A stretch of 64,000 bases of DNA, taken from NCBI GenBank assembly GCA_016707175.1, contig JADJIB010000001.1, positions 372,001-436,000 on the forward strand. Direction: 5' to 3'. The notes under the pieces are model-generated. The model searched no databases, was not told the origin of the DNA, and saw only the letters and a program-made list of their open reading frames with translations. The stretch comes from Candidatus Phosphoribacter hodrii (GTDB lineage Bacteria; Actinomycetota; Actinomycetes; Actinomycetales; Dermatophilaceae). Shown piece after piece: positions 1 through 7,494 of the stretch (position 1 is the stretch's first letter; each line of letters begins with the position of its first letter). The translations under genes and the position numbers were made by a program.

Positions 1-593
1 TGGCCCAGGGATGGCGCGGGCGCGGGTCGGCCACGCTCACGGCATACCTCGACACGGCCGACCCCGACGCGATCGGGCGAGTGACAACGGCCTTGCAGGC
101 CAACGGGATTCACGTGGTGGCGACGCGGCATGCGGCGGCGGTGGCCGCGGCATACGGGGAGACCGCAGCCGCGTGGAGTCTCAAACTGGCCCTTGCGGTG
201 GGTGTCCTGGCGATCCTTGTCGCCGGGGTGGGGATCGTCGTCCTCGCTTCGACCGCCCGTCGCGCCCGCAGCCGTGACTATGCCGCGCTGGCCCTCGTCG
301 GGCAGCGTCCCCGCAGCCTCGCGCTGCTGGCCCAGCTCGAGACCGTGCCCGTCATCGTCGCGTCAGCGCTGCTCGGCGCCGCTGTCGGGTGGTGGGCGGC
401 CCCGGTGGCCGTGTCGATGATGCCGCTCTTCCCGGCCGCGTCGGCGACCTTCCCCCTCGACCTGCGCACGGCGGTGCCGCCCGCGCTCGTCGCCGGCCTC
501 GGCGGCCTGGTCGCCCTCACTCTCGTCGGCGTCGCGACAAGCCACGCGGCCGCGCGCCGGGCCGATCTGCAGCAGTTGCGGGAGGCCGGATGA
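1..593 (+). CDS. ABC transporter permease, FtsX/MacB type, C-terminal part
   Basis: The gene is cut by the left edge of the window; the open frame enters at base 3 and ends in TGA at 591-593. About 195 residues are visible. They contain a hydrophobic segment (LALAVGVLAILVAGVGIVVL), a cytoplasmic stretch with RARSRDYAALALVGQRP, which resembles the conserved loop of FtsX-like permeases, and two further membrane segments. The last base of the coding sequence and the stop overlap the ATG of the ATPase gene (ATGA), so the two are translationally coupled and probably form one exporter. The substrate cannot be told. The family call rests on topology, the loop and the neighbour. Confidence 0.8.
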   Translation, partial: AQGWRGRGSATLTAYLDTADPDAIGRVTTALQANGIHVVATRHAAAVAAAYGETAAAWSLKLALAVGVLAILVAGVGIVVLASTARRARSRDYAALALVGQRPRSLALLAQLETVPVIVASALLGAAVGWWAAPVAVSMMPLFPAASATFPLDLRTAVPPALVAGLGGLVALTLVGVATSHAAARRADLQQLREAG

Positions 594-1555
594 CTCGCGC
601 CGAGGTCACCCGCGCCCAGGTCACCCGCCCCCAGGTCACCCGCGCCCACGCGATCACGACTGTGGGGCTGGTCCACATCTACCGGTCTGAGGGGCACGAT
701 GTCGCTGCCCTGTCTGGGGTCGACCTCAGTGTCCGCGCGGGCGAGGTGGTCGGGCTGCTCGGTCCGTCGGGGTCGGGGAAGTCGACGTTGCTTGCGCTGC
801 TCGGCGGTCTGTTCCGACCGAGCGCAGGCAAGATCTTCGTTGGTGACCGCGAGCTATCCGCGCTCACCGCAGCCGAATTGGATGACTTCCAGGCGAGGGA
901 TACGTCGCTCATGCTCCAAGGGGCGCGACGCAACTTCGTGCCCTATCTGACGGTGCGCGAGAACGTCGAGTTTGCGCAGGCGCAGGCCCGCCGGCTCGGC
1001 GCGCAGGTCGACCCGGTCGAGCGGACCCTGGGCCTCGTCGGGGCGAGCGACTTCGCCGACGCGCGCCTGGGTCGCTTGTCGCAGGGACAGGCCCAGATGG
1101 CGGCGCTTGCCGTGGCGATGGCACCGTCGCCTGGGGTGCTGTTGGCCGACGAGCCGACCAGCGCACTGGACCGGCGCGCTCGCGAGGTCATCATCGAGGC
1201 GTTATTGCGGATCAACGCGGAGCAGGGCACGACTGTCGTTGTCGTCACCCACGACCCCGAGGTCGCCGCCCGCCTCCCGCGCACGGTGACGATCCGCGAC
1301 GGCCGGATCGGGGGTGAGGGCCGCAGCGGCCAGGAGTATGCCGTCGTCACGGCCGACGGGTTCGTGCCCCTTCCCGTGCATCTGCGGGAGGAGTTGCCGC
1401 CGGGCACGCTGTTGCGCATCGAGCGGGTCGAGAACGGCTATCTGTTAGCTCCCGAGGTCTTGGGTCATGAGGTCTTGGGTCATGAGGTCTTGGGTCATGA
1501 GGTTTTGGGTCATGAGGTTTCGGGTCACGAGTCGGACGGTGCGACAGGCGCTTAG
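590..1555 (+). CDS. ABC transporter ATP-binding protein (LolD/MacB-like)
   Basis: 321 residues. Walker A GPSGSGKST lies at about 58-66, a Q-loop near 110, a degenerate signature RLSQGQ at about 163-167 (usually LSGGQ), Walker B VLLADEPT at about 183-190 and the switch histidine in VVVVTHD. It would energise the FtsX-type permease encoded just upstream; the ATG overlaps that stop. Both ends carry extra low-complexity tails made from 15-bp tandem repeats: TRAEVTRAQVTRPQVTRA at the N-terminus and five EVLGH-type units at the C-terminus. The start at 590 is chosen because of the ATGA overlap; a start after the N-terminal repeats cannot be excluded. Confidence 0.88.
   Translation: MTRAEVTRAQVTRPQVTRAHAITTVGLVHIYRSEGHDVAALSGVDLSVRAGEVVGLLGPSGSGKSTLLALLGGLFRPSAGKIFVGDRELSALTAAELDDFQARDTSLMLQGARRNFVPYLTVRENVEFAQAQARRLGAQVDPVERTLGLVGASDFADARLGRLSQGQAQMAALAVAMAPSPGVLLADEPTSALDRRAREVIIEALLRINAEQGTTVVVVTHDPEVAARLPRTVTIRDGRIGGEGRSGQEYAVVTADGFVPLPVHLREELPPGTLLRIERVENGYLLAPEVLGHEVLGHEVLGHEVLGHEVSGHESDGATGA
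602..646 (+). repeat. three 15-bp tandem repeats, N-terminus of ABC ATPase
   Basis: Three consecutive units of the form (g/c)aggtcacccgcgcc at 602-616, 617-631 and 632-646 encode the repeated pentapeptide EVTRA/QVTRP. They lie right after the start codon, before the ABC fold. Confidence 0.85.
1454..1528 (+). repeat. five 15-bp tandem repeats, C-terminus of ABC ATPase
   Basis: Five in-frame copies of gaggtcttgggtcat (the last two slightly diverged) at 1454-1528 encode EVLGH repeats just before the stop. The first three copies are identical. The unit keeps the same period as the repeat at the other end of the gene and shares the core GAGGTC(A/T). Confidence 0.9.
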
Positions 1556-1757
1556 GGCGTGCCGACGCGGTCGGCCGCGCCGTTGGGCGCCGGTGAGGTG
1601 GGACGACTCGCCCGACTGACCAGCCGACTGCGGCAGACGGCGACGGCTGACGACGACAGCCGACCGTCAGATCGTTATCATTCTGTGATGTGTTTGCCTG
1701 TGGAAGAGGCTGTTTGAGACCTATTGCCTGTCAGTGGTCGCTGTTAGCGTCGGGGTT

Positions 1758-3521
1758 ATGGACAGCAGCGAAGCGACTCGTGACTCGGCATCTCGCCGGG
1801 CTGAGATTCGTGCTGCGACGAGGACCGTCGCTGAGTTGGTGGCGTCGTTGTGGCAGGTCCAGGGTGGCGAGTTGGGGGCCTTGTTGGGTGAGTTCGACGC
1901 TCTTGCTGCGGTCGCGTGCGGTGCCCGGGTCGCCGTCGTTGGTGAGGCGGAGTCTCGTGGTGAGATCGCGGCGTCGCAGGCCGGGTCGACGGCCGGGTGG
2001 GTCGCTGAGCACGCGCCGACTCTGGCGGCTGGCAGTGGCGCGGGTCAGGTCGCACGCCTGGTCCGCGAGTGTGCTCGCCCCGACATGACGATCGTCCAAG
2101 CAGCTGCCGTCTCTGGCCAGGTGAGCGTATCGACGGCTCTCACGGTGGTCAGTGAGTTCGCCCGCCTGAAGCCACGCCTGCGGGAGGAAGCCGCCCCGAC
2201 CGTCCTGCAAGGCTTGTTGGACATGGGCATCGCGGACGGACCGAAAGGGGTCCGGTCACTGCGGCCCGCCCTGTTGGCCGCGCATGGCGCGGATGGTGAG
2301 TTCCAAGCCGACGCCGACACCGCCGAACGACTCGTCTCCCTCTCGCGCCCGTCAACCGACGAACTGGGTGCCCTCACCTACCAGCTGATCCTCGACCCGG
2401 TCGGCGCCGCCGCGTTGGAGGCGGCGATCGGCCCACTGTCTGCCCCAGTCCCCGGCCCCGACAGTGAACGCGACCCGCGCAGCCCGCAGTTACGTCGCGG
2501 CCAGGCCCTGATCGAGGTATGCCGCCGCGCCACCAGCGCCGGTGACCGGCCACCATCTGGGGTGAAGACCACGCTGATGCTCACCATGTCGTACGACGAC
2601 CTCGCTGCCCGCACCGGTGCCGCGACCGTGATCGGTTCCGCCCAGGGCGGTTCCCTCATCGCGCCGGAGACGGTGCGTCGGTTGGCGTGCGACGCCACGA
2701 TCATCCCCACCGTTCTGGGTGGCCGCGGGGAGATCCTGGACCAAGGTCGGTCGACCCGGTTGGCGACGCCTGGGCAGTTGGCGGCGCTCTGGTTGAGGGA
2801 CGCGGGGTGCAGCTTCCCTGGTTGTACGACCCCGGCGCATTGGTGCGACGCCCACCACCTGGTCCACTGGGCCGACGGCGGCACATCCGACCTCACCAAC
2901 CTCGCCCTGTTGTGCGGGCGACATCACTCGGTCGTCCACCGAGACCACCTCATCGGCCACGTCACAGACGCGAGCGCTGCCACTGGGGCTGTCACCTGGA
3001 ACGTCATCCCCGGCAGCTACGACCGGCGACACCACGCGATCCCACCACCCGGCGATCCACCACCGGGTGGACAACCACCCGGCGATCCACCCGACACCGT
3101 CGCGTTGACGCAGTCTTCCTCCGACGCAGATCCCTGGGGAGATCTGTGGGCTGGCTCCCGAGACCCGGACGAGCCACCCTCGACGGATCACTCTGCCCGC
3201 GACCGAGACCACACCAACCCCGAAGCAGACCCCTGGTACCGGGCCGAACACCCGCACGATCAGCGGCCGCCGGACGACCCTGTCCCGGATCGGGACACCG
3301 CACCTCCCGAAGCAGACCCCTGGGCCGACTCCCGGGAGCCGGACGAGCCACCGGCGACGGATCACTCTGCCCGGGACCAGGACCACGCCAACCCCGAGGC
3401 AGATCCCTGGGGAGACCTGTGGGACGACACCCCTCGGCGAGCGTCGGAGTCGACAGAGCACCCGCCACGGCACGACGCCAACCCCGAGGCAGATCCGTGG
3501 TTCGACTCAGGCGTCGCTTAG
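1758..3521 (+). CDS. DUF222 / HNH endonuclease domain protein
   Basis: 587 residues from the ATG at 1758 (an in-frame GTG at 1734 is possible). The first half matches the DUF222 region common in actinobacteria; an HNH nuclease motif follows at about residues 350-390 (CSFPGCTTP, then DAHHLVHWADGG, then LLCGRHH), with the metal-binding Cys and His residues intact. The last 150 or so residues are a Pro/Asp/Glu-rich tail with repeated blocks such as NPEADPW and DEPP(S/A)TDHSARD. Families of this kind occur in many copies per actinobacterial genome; their role is not settled. The approximately 200-bp gap upstream shows no clear promoter. Confidence 0.85.
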   Translation: MDSSEATRDSASRRAEIRAATRTVAELVASLWQVQGGELGALLGEFDALAAVACGARVAVVGEAESRGEIAASQAGSTAGWVAEHAPTLAAGSGAGQVARLVRECARPDMTIVQAAAVSGQVSVSTALTVVSEFARLKPRLREEAAPTVLQGLLDMGIADGPKGVRSLRPALLAAHGADGEFQADADTAERLVSLSRPSTDELGALTYQLILDPVGAAALEAAIGPLSAPVPGPDSERDPRSPQLRRGQALIEVCRRATSAGDRPPSGVKTTLMLTMSYDDLAARTGAATVIGSAQGGSLIAPETVRRLACDATIIPTVLGGRGEILDQGRSTRLATPGQLAALWLRDAGCSFPGCTTPAHWCDAHHLVHWADGGTSDLTNLALLCGRHHSVVHRDHLIGHVTDASAATGAVTWNVIPGSYDRRHHAIPPPGDPPPGGQPPGDPPDTVALTQSSSDADPWGDLWAGSRDPDEPPSTDHSARDRDHTNPEADPWYRAEHPHDQRPPDDPVPDRDTAPPEADPWADSREPDEPPATDHSARDQDHANPEADPWGDLWDDTPRRASESTEHPPRHDANPEADPWFDSGVA

Positions 3522-3569
3522 GCCTCGTCCCTCGACGTCACCTAACCCGCTCTGCGCTCGTGCGACAGA

Positions 3570-3760
3570 GGCGTACGCCGGCCCCCGGCCCCGGGCCCCC
3601 AGTCCCCAGTCCCCGGTCGCCGGTCGCCGGTCGCCCACTGTCCGTCGCACGATGCCGTTGCCGCCGTTGCCGCCGTTGCCGCCGTTGCCGCCGTTGCCGC
3701 TGCCGCCGTGCCGCCGTTGCCGCCGTTGCCGCCGTTGCCGCTGCCGCCGTTGCCGTAGTT
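3570..3760. repeat. simple-sequence repeat tract between convergent genes
   Basis: Between the HNH gene (+) and the Imm51 gene (-) lie first short repeats of ccccagt / cggtcgc (about 3590-3640), then many copies of the 9-mer ttgccgccg with ttgccgctg variants (about 3655-3760). Such GC-rich slippage-prone DNA is non-coding here. Confidence 0.8.
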
Positions 3761-3775
3761 TCCGCCGAGGCGCCG

Positions 3776-4111
3776 TCAGTCGTCGAACTCGAAGTTGGCG
3801 TCCTCGGCGGCCTTGATGAGTGACCGGACCCGCTTGGGGTCCGTGACGACGGGGAGCATCAGGGCCCGCAACGCTTCGAGGTCGGCCCGGTCGCCGTAGG
3901 CGCAGAACATCCCGCCCTCGCTGTCGTAGTCGAATCGCCCTTCCAACGTGGGCGCCTCGGTCTCGACGAGCCATTCGGCCACGCCGTCCCAGAAGGTGCC
4001 ATTCGGCTCGTGACCGAGTTTGCGCACCATGGCATCGACGACCAACTCGCCGGTATACATCGTCAAGGCGACATCATCCGGGGCGGTGTCGATGAGGTTC
4101 AGGGGATCCAC
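3776..4111 (-). CDS. Imm51-family immunity protein, orphan
   Basis: 111 residues from a GTG at 4111 (minus strand). The central and C-terminal part, with GHEPNGTFWDGVAEWLV, MFCAYGDR and a C-terminal FEFDD, resembles the Imm51 family, immunity proteins that neutralise polymorphic toxins. No toxin gene is visible on either side; the upstream neighbour on the same strand is a LysR regulator 28 bp away. It could be a defence against a neighbour's toxin or a relic of a lost toxin locus. The exact start is uncertain, since the open frame extends further upstream into lysR. Confidence 0.75.
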   Translation of the reverse strand: MDPLNLIDTAPDDVALTMYTGELVVDAMVRKLGHEPNGTFWDGVAEWLVETEAPTLEGRFDYDSEGGMFCAYGDRADLEALRALMLPVVTDPKRVRSLIKAAEDANFEFDD

Positions 4112-4139
4112 CGGAGCATCGTTGCAGACCCGTCCGGCC

Positions 4140-5084
4140 TCAAGACGTGAGGGTCCGACCCGCCCCCGACGAACGCAGGACAAAGGTTCGGAACAACTCG
4201 GCCGCCGGGAGCAACCGCCGCTGGGACGACCAGGCGAGTCCGACTTCGCGACGGGCCCCGGCGTCGGCGAGCGCGACAAGGCGAGGCGCGGCGGCATACC
4301 GAGGCAGGGGGTCCTCCCCCATTGCGGGGACGATCGAGACGCCCAAGCCCGCTCCGACGAAGCCGCGCACCGTGGCGAGGTCGTCGCATTCGAAGGCGAC
4401 CTTCGGCTCGAAGCCTGCTCCATGGCACAACTGGTCGAGGGCCGAGCGGATCACCGTGCCCGGCGGCAGGACCACCCACGGCTCGTCGGCCAACTCGGCC
4501 AGCGGCACCGTCTCGATGTCCTCGAACCGGTGGCCGGGGCCGACCGCGAGGAACAACGGCTCGCGAAACAACGGCTCCCAACGCACGCTCGCCTCGCTCG
4601 CCCCACCCCCCTCTCTCGCCCCGCCGAACAGCGGTGCGTTGGGTCGGCTGGCGAGCACAGCGAGATCGACCCGGCCCTCATCGAGCACGGCCAGATCCTC
4701 ACCGCCGACAACGAGCGTGAACGACACCTGAGGATGCACCGCGAGGAACTCCCCGACCAAGGACGGCACCAACCAGGTGCCCAGGGTCCGCTCGTAGGCG
4801 AGGGTGACGGTGCCTCGCTCCGGGTCGACGAGTTGGTCGACGGCCGCGAGAGCGTCGTCCAACCGGTTGACGATGGCGTCGGCGTGGCGCTTGAAGACGG
4901 CACCGGCGTGGGTGAGGCGCAGCACCCGCCCGGACTTGACGAGCAACGGCGCCCCCACCTCACGCTGCAGGGCCATGAGGTCGCGCGAGACCTTGGGCTG
5001 ACTGACCATCCAGAGATCGGCCACCTCCGTGACGGTTGCCCCGTCGGCGACCTGCTGGAACCAGCGCAGCACCTCAGTGTCCAT
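4140..5084 (-). CDS. LysR-family transcriptional regulator
   Basis: 314 residues, the usual family length. The N-terminal winged helix-turn-helix (MDTEVLRWFQQVADGATVTEVADLWMVSQPKVSRDL, shown here only by its first 20 residues MDTEVLRWFQQVADGATVTE) starts at residue 1; a LysR substrate-binding domain follows from about residue 88 (GTVTLAYERTLGTWLVPSLV). The effector is not evident. It is divergent from a small gene at 5163, and the 78 bp between them carry a dyad that could be its operator. Downstream, 28 bp away, is the Imm51 gene. Confidence 0.88.
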   Translation of the reverse strand: MDTEVLRWFQQVADGATVTEVADLWMVSQPKVSRDLMALQREVGAPLLVKSGRVLRLTHAGAVFKRHADAIVNRLDDALAAVDQLVDPERGTVTLAYERTLGTWLVPSLVGEFLAVHPQVSFTLVVGGEDLAVLDEGRVDLAVLASRPNAPLFGGAREGGGASEASVRWEPLFREPLFLAVGPGHRFEDIETVPLAELADEPWVVLPPGTVIRSALDQLCHGAGFEPKVAFECDDLATVRGFVGAGLGVSIVPAMGEDPLPRYAAAPRLVALADAGARREVGLAWSSQRRLLPAAELFRTFVLRSSGAGRTLTS

Positions 5085-5106
5085 GACTCATGACGCTAGC
5101 GCATGG

Positions 5107-5139
5107 ATTCAATAGCATCCTCACATTGGACGTATGAAT
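5107..5139. promoter_or_regulatory. candidate LysR operator between divergent genes
   Basis: An imperfect inverted repeat, ATTCAATA at 5107-5114 and TATGAAT at 5133-5139, lies between the lysR start (5084) and the divergent gene (5163). LysR proteins usually bind AT-rich dyads in such positions. This is inference from position and symmetry. Confidence 0.45.
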
Positions 5140-5162
5140 CTAGTCGGGGCACCATTGAGGCC

Positions 5163-5432
5163 ATGAGCACTTCAACGACCACCACCCCGACCACCACCAC
5201 CGAGCGCAGCGGGTTCTGGGCCAGCGTCCGCGATGACCTCCGCGAGCGCCGCGAGGCCCGCGCGATCCGTGCCCAGATGTTCCGCGAGCTTGAGGGCTAC
5301 CAGAGCCGCGGCGACATCCTCGACCTCCTCGCCGCCGCCGACCGGCACGAGGGCCCCGAAGCCGAGCTGATGCGCGGCGTGCTGCAGAGCAAGTTGGCCG
5401 ACGTCAACCGCTCGTCGCGTCGGGCCAGCTGA
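5163..5432 (+). CDS. small conserved actinobacterial-type hypothetical protein
   Basis: 89 residues starting at the ATG at 5163. A Thr-rich N-terminus (STSTTTTPTTTTERSG) is followed by a charged helical region (RDDLRERREARAIRAQMFRELE) and a C-terminal part with LDLLAAADRHEGPEAELMR. It has no membrane segment. It is divergent from lysR and may be a target of that regulator. It ends in front of a strong terminator. I do not recognise a function. Confidence 0.7.
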   Translation: MSTSTTTTPTTTTERSGFWASVRDDLRERREARAIRAQMFRELEGYQSRGDILDLLAAADRHEGPEAELMRGVLQSKLADVNRSSRRAS

Positions 5433-5440
5433 CCCAACCA

Positions 5441-5484
5441 CAACGAAAGGCCCCGCCCGGCAACCCGGGCGGGGCCTTTCGTTG
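5441..5484. terminator. bidirectional terminator hairpin
   Basis: A perfect 20-bp stem (5441-5460 with 5465-5484) with a 4-base loop sits between the convergent small gene (ends 5432) and the NlpC gene (ends 5508). Confidence 0.9.
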
Positions 5485-5507
5485 TCTCTGGGCCTAGTTC
5501 GCCTCGA

Positions 5508-6362
5508 TCAGAACCGGCCGTACGAGACGTTGCCGGAGTAGATCTTGCGCAGCTGGCTGACCGTGCCGGTGTGCGGCGAGTCGTACATCATGCCGTTGCC
5601 GGCGTAGATGCCCACGTGTGTGGCCGGGACGCCGAAGAAGACGAGGTCGCCAGGCACCGGGGAGGTGACGCGCGCCGAGCCCTTGCGCTGGCCCTCGGCC
5701 GTGCGCGGGATCGTGATGCCACGGGCGATCCGATAGACGTAGGACGTGAAACCAGAGCAGTCGAAACCGGTCGACGGCGAAGAACCGCCGTAGCGGTAGG
5801 GGATGCCGAGCAGGCTGGCCGCAACCGAGAGGACCGACCCACCGGACACAGGCGCCGGGGCCGGGGCGGGCGTCGCAGCCTTGGCGGCCGGAGCCGGCGA
5901 GGTGCGCGGCGCGGTCGAGCGCGACACCTGGGTGACCGCGGGGACGGTGATCGTCTTGGTCTTGAACCCCAACGCACCGAAGGTGGGCAGGCCCGCAACG
6001 GTGTCGGGAGCGGTCACGACGGGGCCGACCGCAGCCTCGACGGCCTCAACCAGACCGGCGGCCGCAACCGGGGCCGGGGCCGCAGGCGCCAGGCCCGGGC
6101 CATCGGTCGACGGCAGGCCGCTGATGCCAAGAAGGTCGCTGACGGGAGTGTCGAGTGCCTGACCGTCCGAAGACACGCCATCCACGCCGGCCACGATGGT
6201 GGCCGCCTGTGCCGGCACGACCATGCCCGCGAGCATGCCGGTGGACACAGCCATGACGGCAGTGGCGCGAACGGCAGGCTTGGCGGAATCGCCAGCGATC
6301 TGGGTCAGCTCGGTCAGGGGGGAGAACCCCGGGGCGCGGTGGCGCCCAACGTGCTTTGCCAC
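5508..6362 (-). CDS. secreted NlpC/P60 peptidoglycan endopeptidase
   Basis: 284 residues from the GTG at 6362, which has GGAGAGG eight bases upstream; an in-frame ATG at 6377 lies inside that ribosome-binding site. A long N-terminal part contains a hydrophobic signal-like segment (AVMAVSTGMLAGMVVPAQAA) with an AQA-A cleavage site, then a Pro/Ala-rich linker, and a C-terminal NlpC/P60 domain with the catalytic Cys in GFDCSGF and the His in ATHVGIYAGNG. It should cleave stem peptides in the cell wall. Its leader carries a ydaO-type c-di-AMP riboswitch, as is known for actinobacterial wall hydrolases. Confidence 0.92.
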   Translation of the reverse strand: MAKHVGRHRAPGFSPLTELTQIAGDSAKPAVRATAVMAVSTGMLAGMVVPAQAATIVAGVDGVSSDGQALDTPVSDLLGISGLPSTDGPGLAPAAPAPVAAAGLVEAVEAAVGPVVTAPDTVAGLPTFGALGFKTKTITVPAVTQVSRSTAPRTSPAPAAKAATPAPAPAPVSGGSVLSVAASLLGIPYRYGGSSPSTGFDCSGFTSYVYRIARGITIPRTAEGQRKGSARVTSPVPGDLVFFGVPATHVGIYAGNGMMYDSPHTGTVSQLRKIYSGNVSYGRF

Positions 6363-6380
6363 GATGTACCTCTCCAAGAT

Positions 6381-6562
6381 CGCCTACGAGGTGAGCTGTC
6401 GGGTTCGGGTGGGAGTTGATCACCCGGCTCTCGGCCCGGCCCGGTGAGGGGCCGATCCGCGAACTTCACCCCAAGGGCGTCTCACGACGCCCACTAAGTG
6501 GGTCCCCCGCTCCTGCCTGGCGGTTTGAGCAAACCCTCGGCGGTGGCAGGACTCGGCGATCC
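6381..6562 (-). ncRNA. cyclic di-AMP riboswitch (ydaO/yuaA leader)
   Basis: Read on the minus strand, the leader of the NlpC gene contains the conserved blocks of the ydaO class in order: ATCGCCGAGTCCTGCC near 6562, a GCGGGGGACCCA block, TTGGGGTGAA, and finally CCCGAACCCGACAGCTCACC and TCGTAGGC ending near 6381, about 20 bases before the start codon. The class senses c-di-AMP and normally turns gene expression off. The 3' part is close enough to the RBS to act on it or on a terminator. Confidence 0.9.
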
Positions 6563-6685
6563 GCTTCGGGGCCCGCCCGGTGCTGGGCGAGTGCCCAAAC
6601 TTTAGCCGACGGGACCCCCGAATGTCACGCCAAGGTCACGGAATGGCGTCCACAAGGTCACGACCGCCTCGGCTGGCGATCAGCA

Positions 6686-6708
6686 GGTATGCCGCGCGGC
6701 GGCATACC
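6686..6708. repeat. hairpin made of two head-to-head GTATGCCG octamers
   Basis: GGTATGCCGC (6686-6695) and its exact reverse complement (6699-6708) are separated by three bases. It lies between the dtxR-type gene stop (6729) and the riboswitch, so it may end transcription of dtxR. It belongs to the octamer family described in the findings. Confidence 0.8.
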
Positions 6709-6728
6709 GGATCGTCGTGACCGCCCGC

Positions 6729-7475
6729 TCAGGCGCGCCGAAAGACGAACACGTAGGCGGCGACCTCGGTCGGCACTACAACGGGTTCGCGATCGGCGAC
6801 GCCCTCAGGGATCGCGCGAATCTCATTGCCCTGCAAGGAGACTCGCGCGCTCCGACCAGGCACGAGGCCAGCCACCGTGAGCAGCGACAACGCGGTGTGA
6901 TCCACCTGGACCGGCTCCCCGATCCGGCTGGTAAGCACGACGACGCTCTCGCCGGACGCCTTGGCCCCCGCGATGGGGCCGTGATCACTGACGCCGAGCA
7001 CCTCAGTGAGGGGTTCCTCACTGTCTCGTTCCGCCGTCGTGTCGCGGCCCACCTGCCCGCCGAGCTCGGCCAGCCCAGGGATGGCGTTGCCATAGGGCGA
7101 GCGCGTGGAATCTCCGACGAGAGCCAGGATCCGCCGCTCGACCTCATCGCTGATGACGTGCTCCCACCGGCACGCCTCGGCGTGCGCCAACTCCCACTCC
7201 AACCCGAGCACGTCGACGAGGAGCCGCTCGGCGAGGCGGTGCTTGCGCATCACCCGGGTCGCGGCCCGGCGACCCGACTCGGACAACTCAAGGTGGCGGT
7301 GATCGGTCACGGCGAGGAGGCCGTCGCGCTCCATCCGCGCGACCGTCTGCGACACCGTCGGCCCAGAATGCCCCAGGCGCTCGGCGATGCGAGCGCGCAG
7401 CGGCGGGATCCCATCTTCCTCGAGCTCGAAGATGGTCCGCAGATACATCTCCGTGGTGTCGATCATGTCGGTCAC
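6729..7475 (-). CDS. DtxR/IdeR-family metal-dependent repressor
   Basis: 248 residues from the GTG at 7475 (GAGAGG upstream); an ATG at 7466 is the alternative. The N-terminal winged helix begins IDTTEMYLRTIFELEEDG, the typical DtxR/IdeR opening, followed by the dimerisation helix with metal ligands (HRLAERLLVDVLGLEWELAH, EACRWEH, ISDEVE) and a C-terminal SH3-like region (VVVLTSRIGEPVQ onward). Such proteins repress iron or manganese genes when metal is bound. The gene is divergent from a photolyase gene with only 19 bp between the start codons. Confidence 0.9.
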   Translation of the reverse strand: MTDMIDTTEMYLRTIFELEEDGIPPLRARIAERLGHSGPTVSQTVARMERDGLLAVTDHRHLELSESGRRAATRVMRKHRLAERLLVDVLGLEWELAHAEACRWEHVISDEVERRILALVGDSTRSPYGNAIPGLAELGGQVGRDTTAERDSEEPLTEVLGVSDHGPIAGAKASGESVVVLTSRIGEPVQVDHTALSLLTVAGLVPGRSARVSLQGNEIRAIPEGVADREPVVVPTEVAAYVFVFRRA

Positions 7476-7494
7476 GGGGGCTAGCCTCTCACCG

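Noticed and set aside
1454..1528. Short direct repeats as a CRISPR array
   Set aside because: Units are 15 bp, contiguous, in frame and without spacers; they are coding tandem repeats.
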